Assembly (NCBI GenBank): GCA_902495155.1
Contig: CABUWD010000132.1
Span: 1-5,233, forward strand
DNA from: an uncultured Collinsella sp.
GTDB lineage: Bacteria; Actinomycetota; Coriobacteriia; Coriobacteriales; Coriobacteriaceae
Length of the DNA: 5,233 nt
Reading direction: 5' to 3'
Shown: piece by piece, positions 5,228 to 5,233 of the stretch
Layout: each line of letters begins with the position of its first letter
How positions within the stretch are numbered: position 1 is the stretch's first letter
Made by a program: the position numbers and the translations under genes
The notes under the pieces: model-generated
The model's input: the letters and a program-made list of their open reading frames with translations, nothing else
What the model was told of the DNA's origin: nothing
Databases searched by the model: none

Positions 5228-5233
5228 AAGGAG
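5228..5233 (+). promoter_or_regulatory. Shine-Dalgarno of a gene starting beyond the window
   Basis: AAGGAG forms the last six bases, 14 bp after the terminator T-run. No start codon follows within the window. It implies a plus-strand gene beginning within roughly 5-12 nt past the right edge. Confidence 0.55.

Overview
The window is about 60% GC, with AT-richer intergenic gaps and short Shine-Dalgarno-led genes. It holds a YerC-type TrpR relative, a four-helix PF04020 membrane protein, an Rrf2 regulator beside cysK, and an AddB-like recombination subunit. Together these suggest a high-GC Gram-positive, most likely an actinobacterium of the class Coriobacteriia (Collinsella or a close relative). 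That placement is inference from gene style and composition, not from a marker gene.

Layout, left to right. Positions 1-2129 (minus strand) are the N-terminal ~709 codons of a large AddB/RexB-like helicase-nuclease subunit, cut by the left edge. A minus-strand terminator (2261-2287) separates it from a 99-residue YerC/YecD-type TrpR-related repressor (2314-2613, minus). A 325-bp divergent gap (2614-2938) carries the repressor's promoter and several inverted repeats. It is followed by a small PF04020 'phage holin 4-2 family' membrane protein on the plus strand (2939-3304). A 12-bp hairpin (3340-3370) lies between this gene and the convergent Rrf2-family regulator (3441-3869, minus). A 253-bp AT-rich divergent promoter region (3870-4122) links the regulator to cysK (4123-5061, plus), which encodes a full-length O-acetylserine sulfhydrylase. 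The right end holds a candidate extended -10 promoter overlapping a strong terminator. The last six bases, AAGGAG, look like the ribosome binding site of a plus-strand gene that starts just beyond the window.

Functional reading. The clearest unit is the divergent Rrf2 regulator / cysK pair. The regulator has an Rrf2 winged helix and a four-cysteine cluster (C92, C97, C100, C106). It could therefore sense iron-sulfur or thiol status and control cysteine synthesis from the shared promoter region. The cysK leader is unusually structured: nested inverted repeats start at the predicted transcription start, a second hairpin follows, a third encloses the Shine-Dalgarno, and a 24-codon upstream ORF overlaps the cysK start as ATGA. 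I see no mobile element, CRISPR array, tRNA, rRNA or clear sign of horizontal transfer. Most of the window is ordinary chromosome, and the cysK leader and its regulator are the parts most worth testing.
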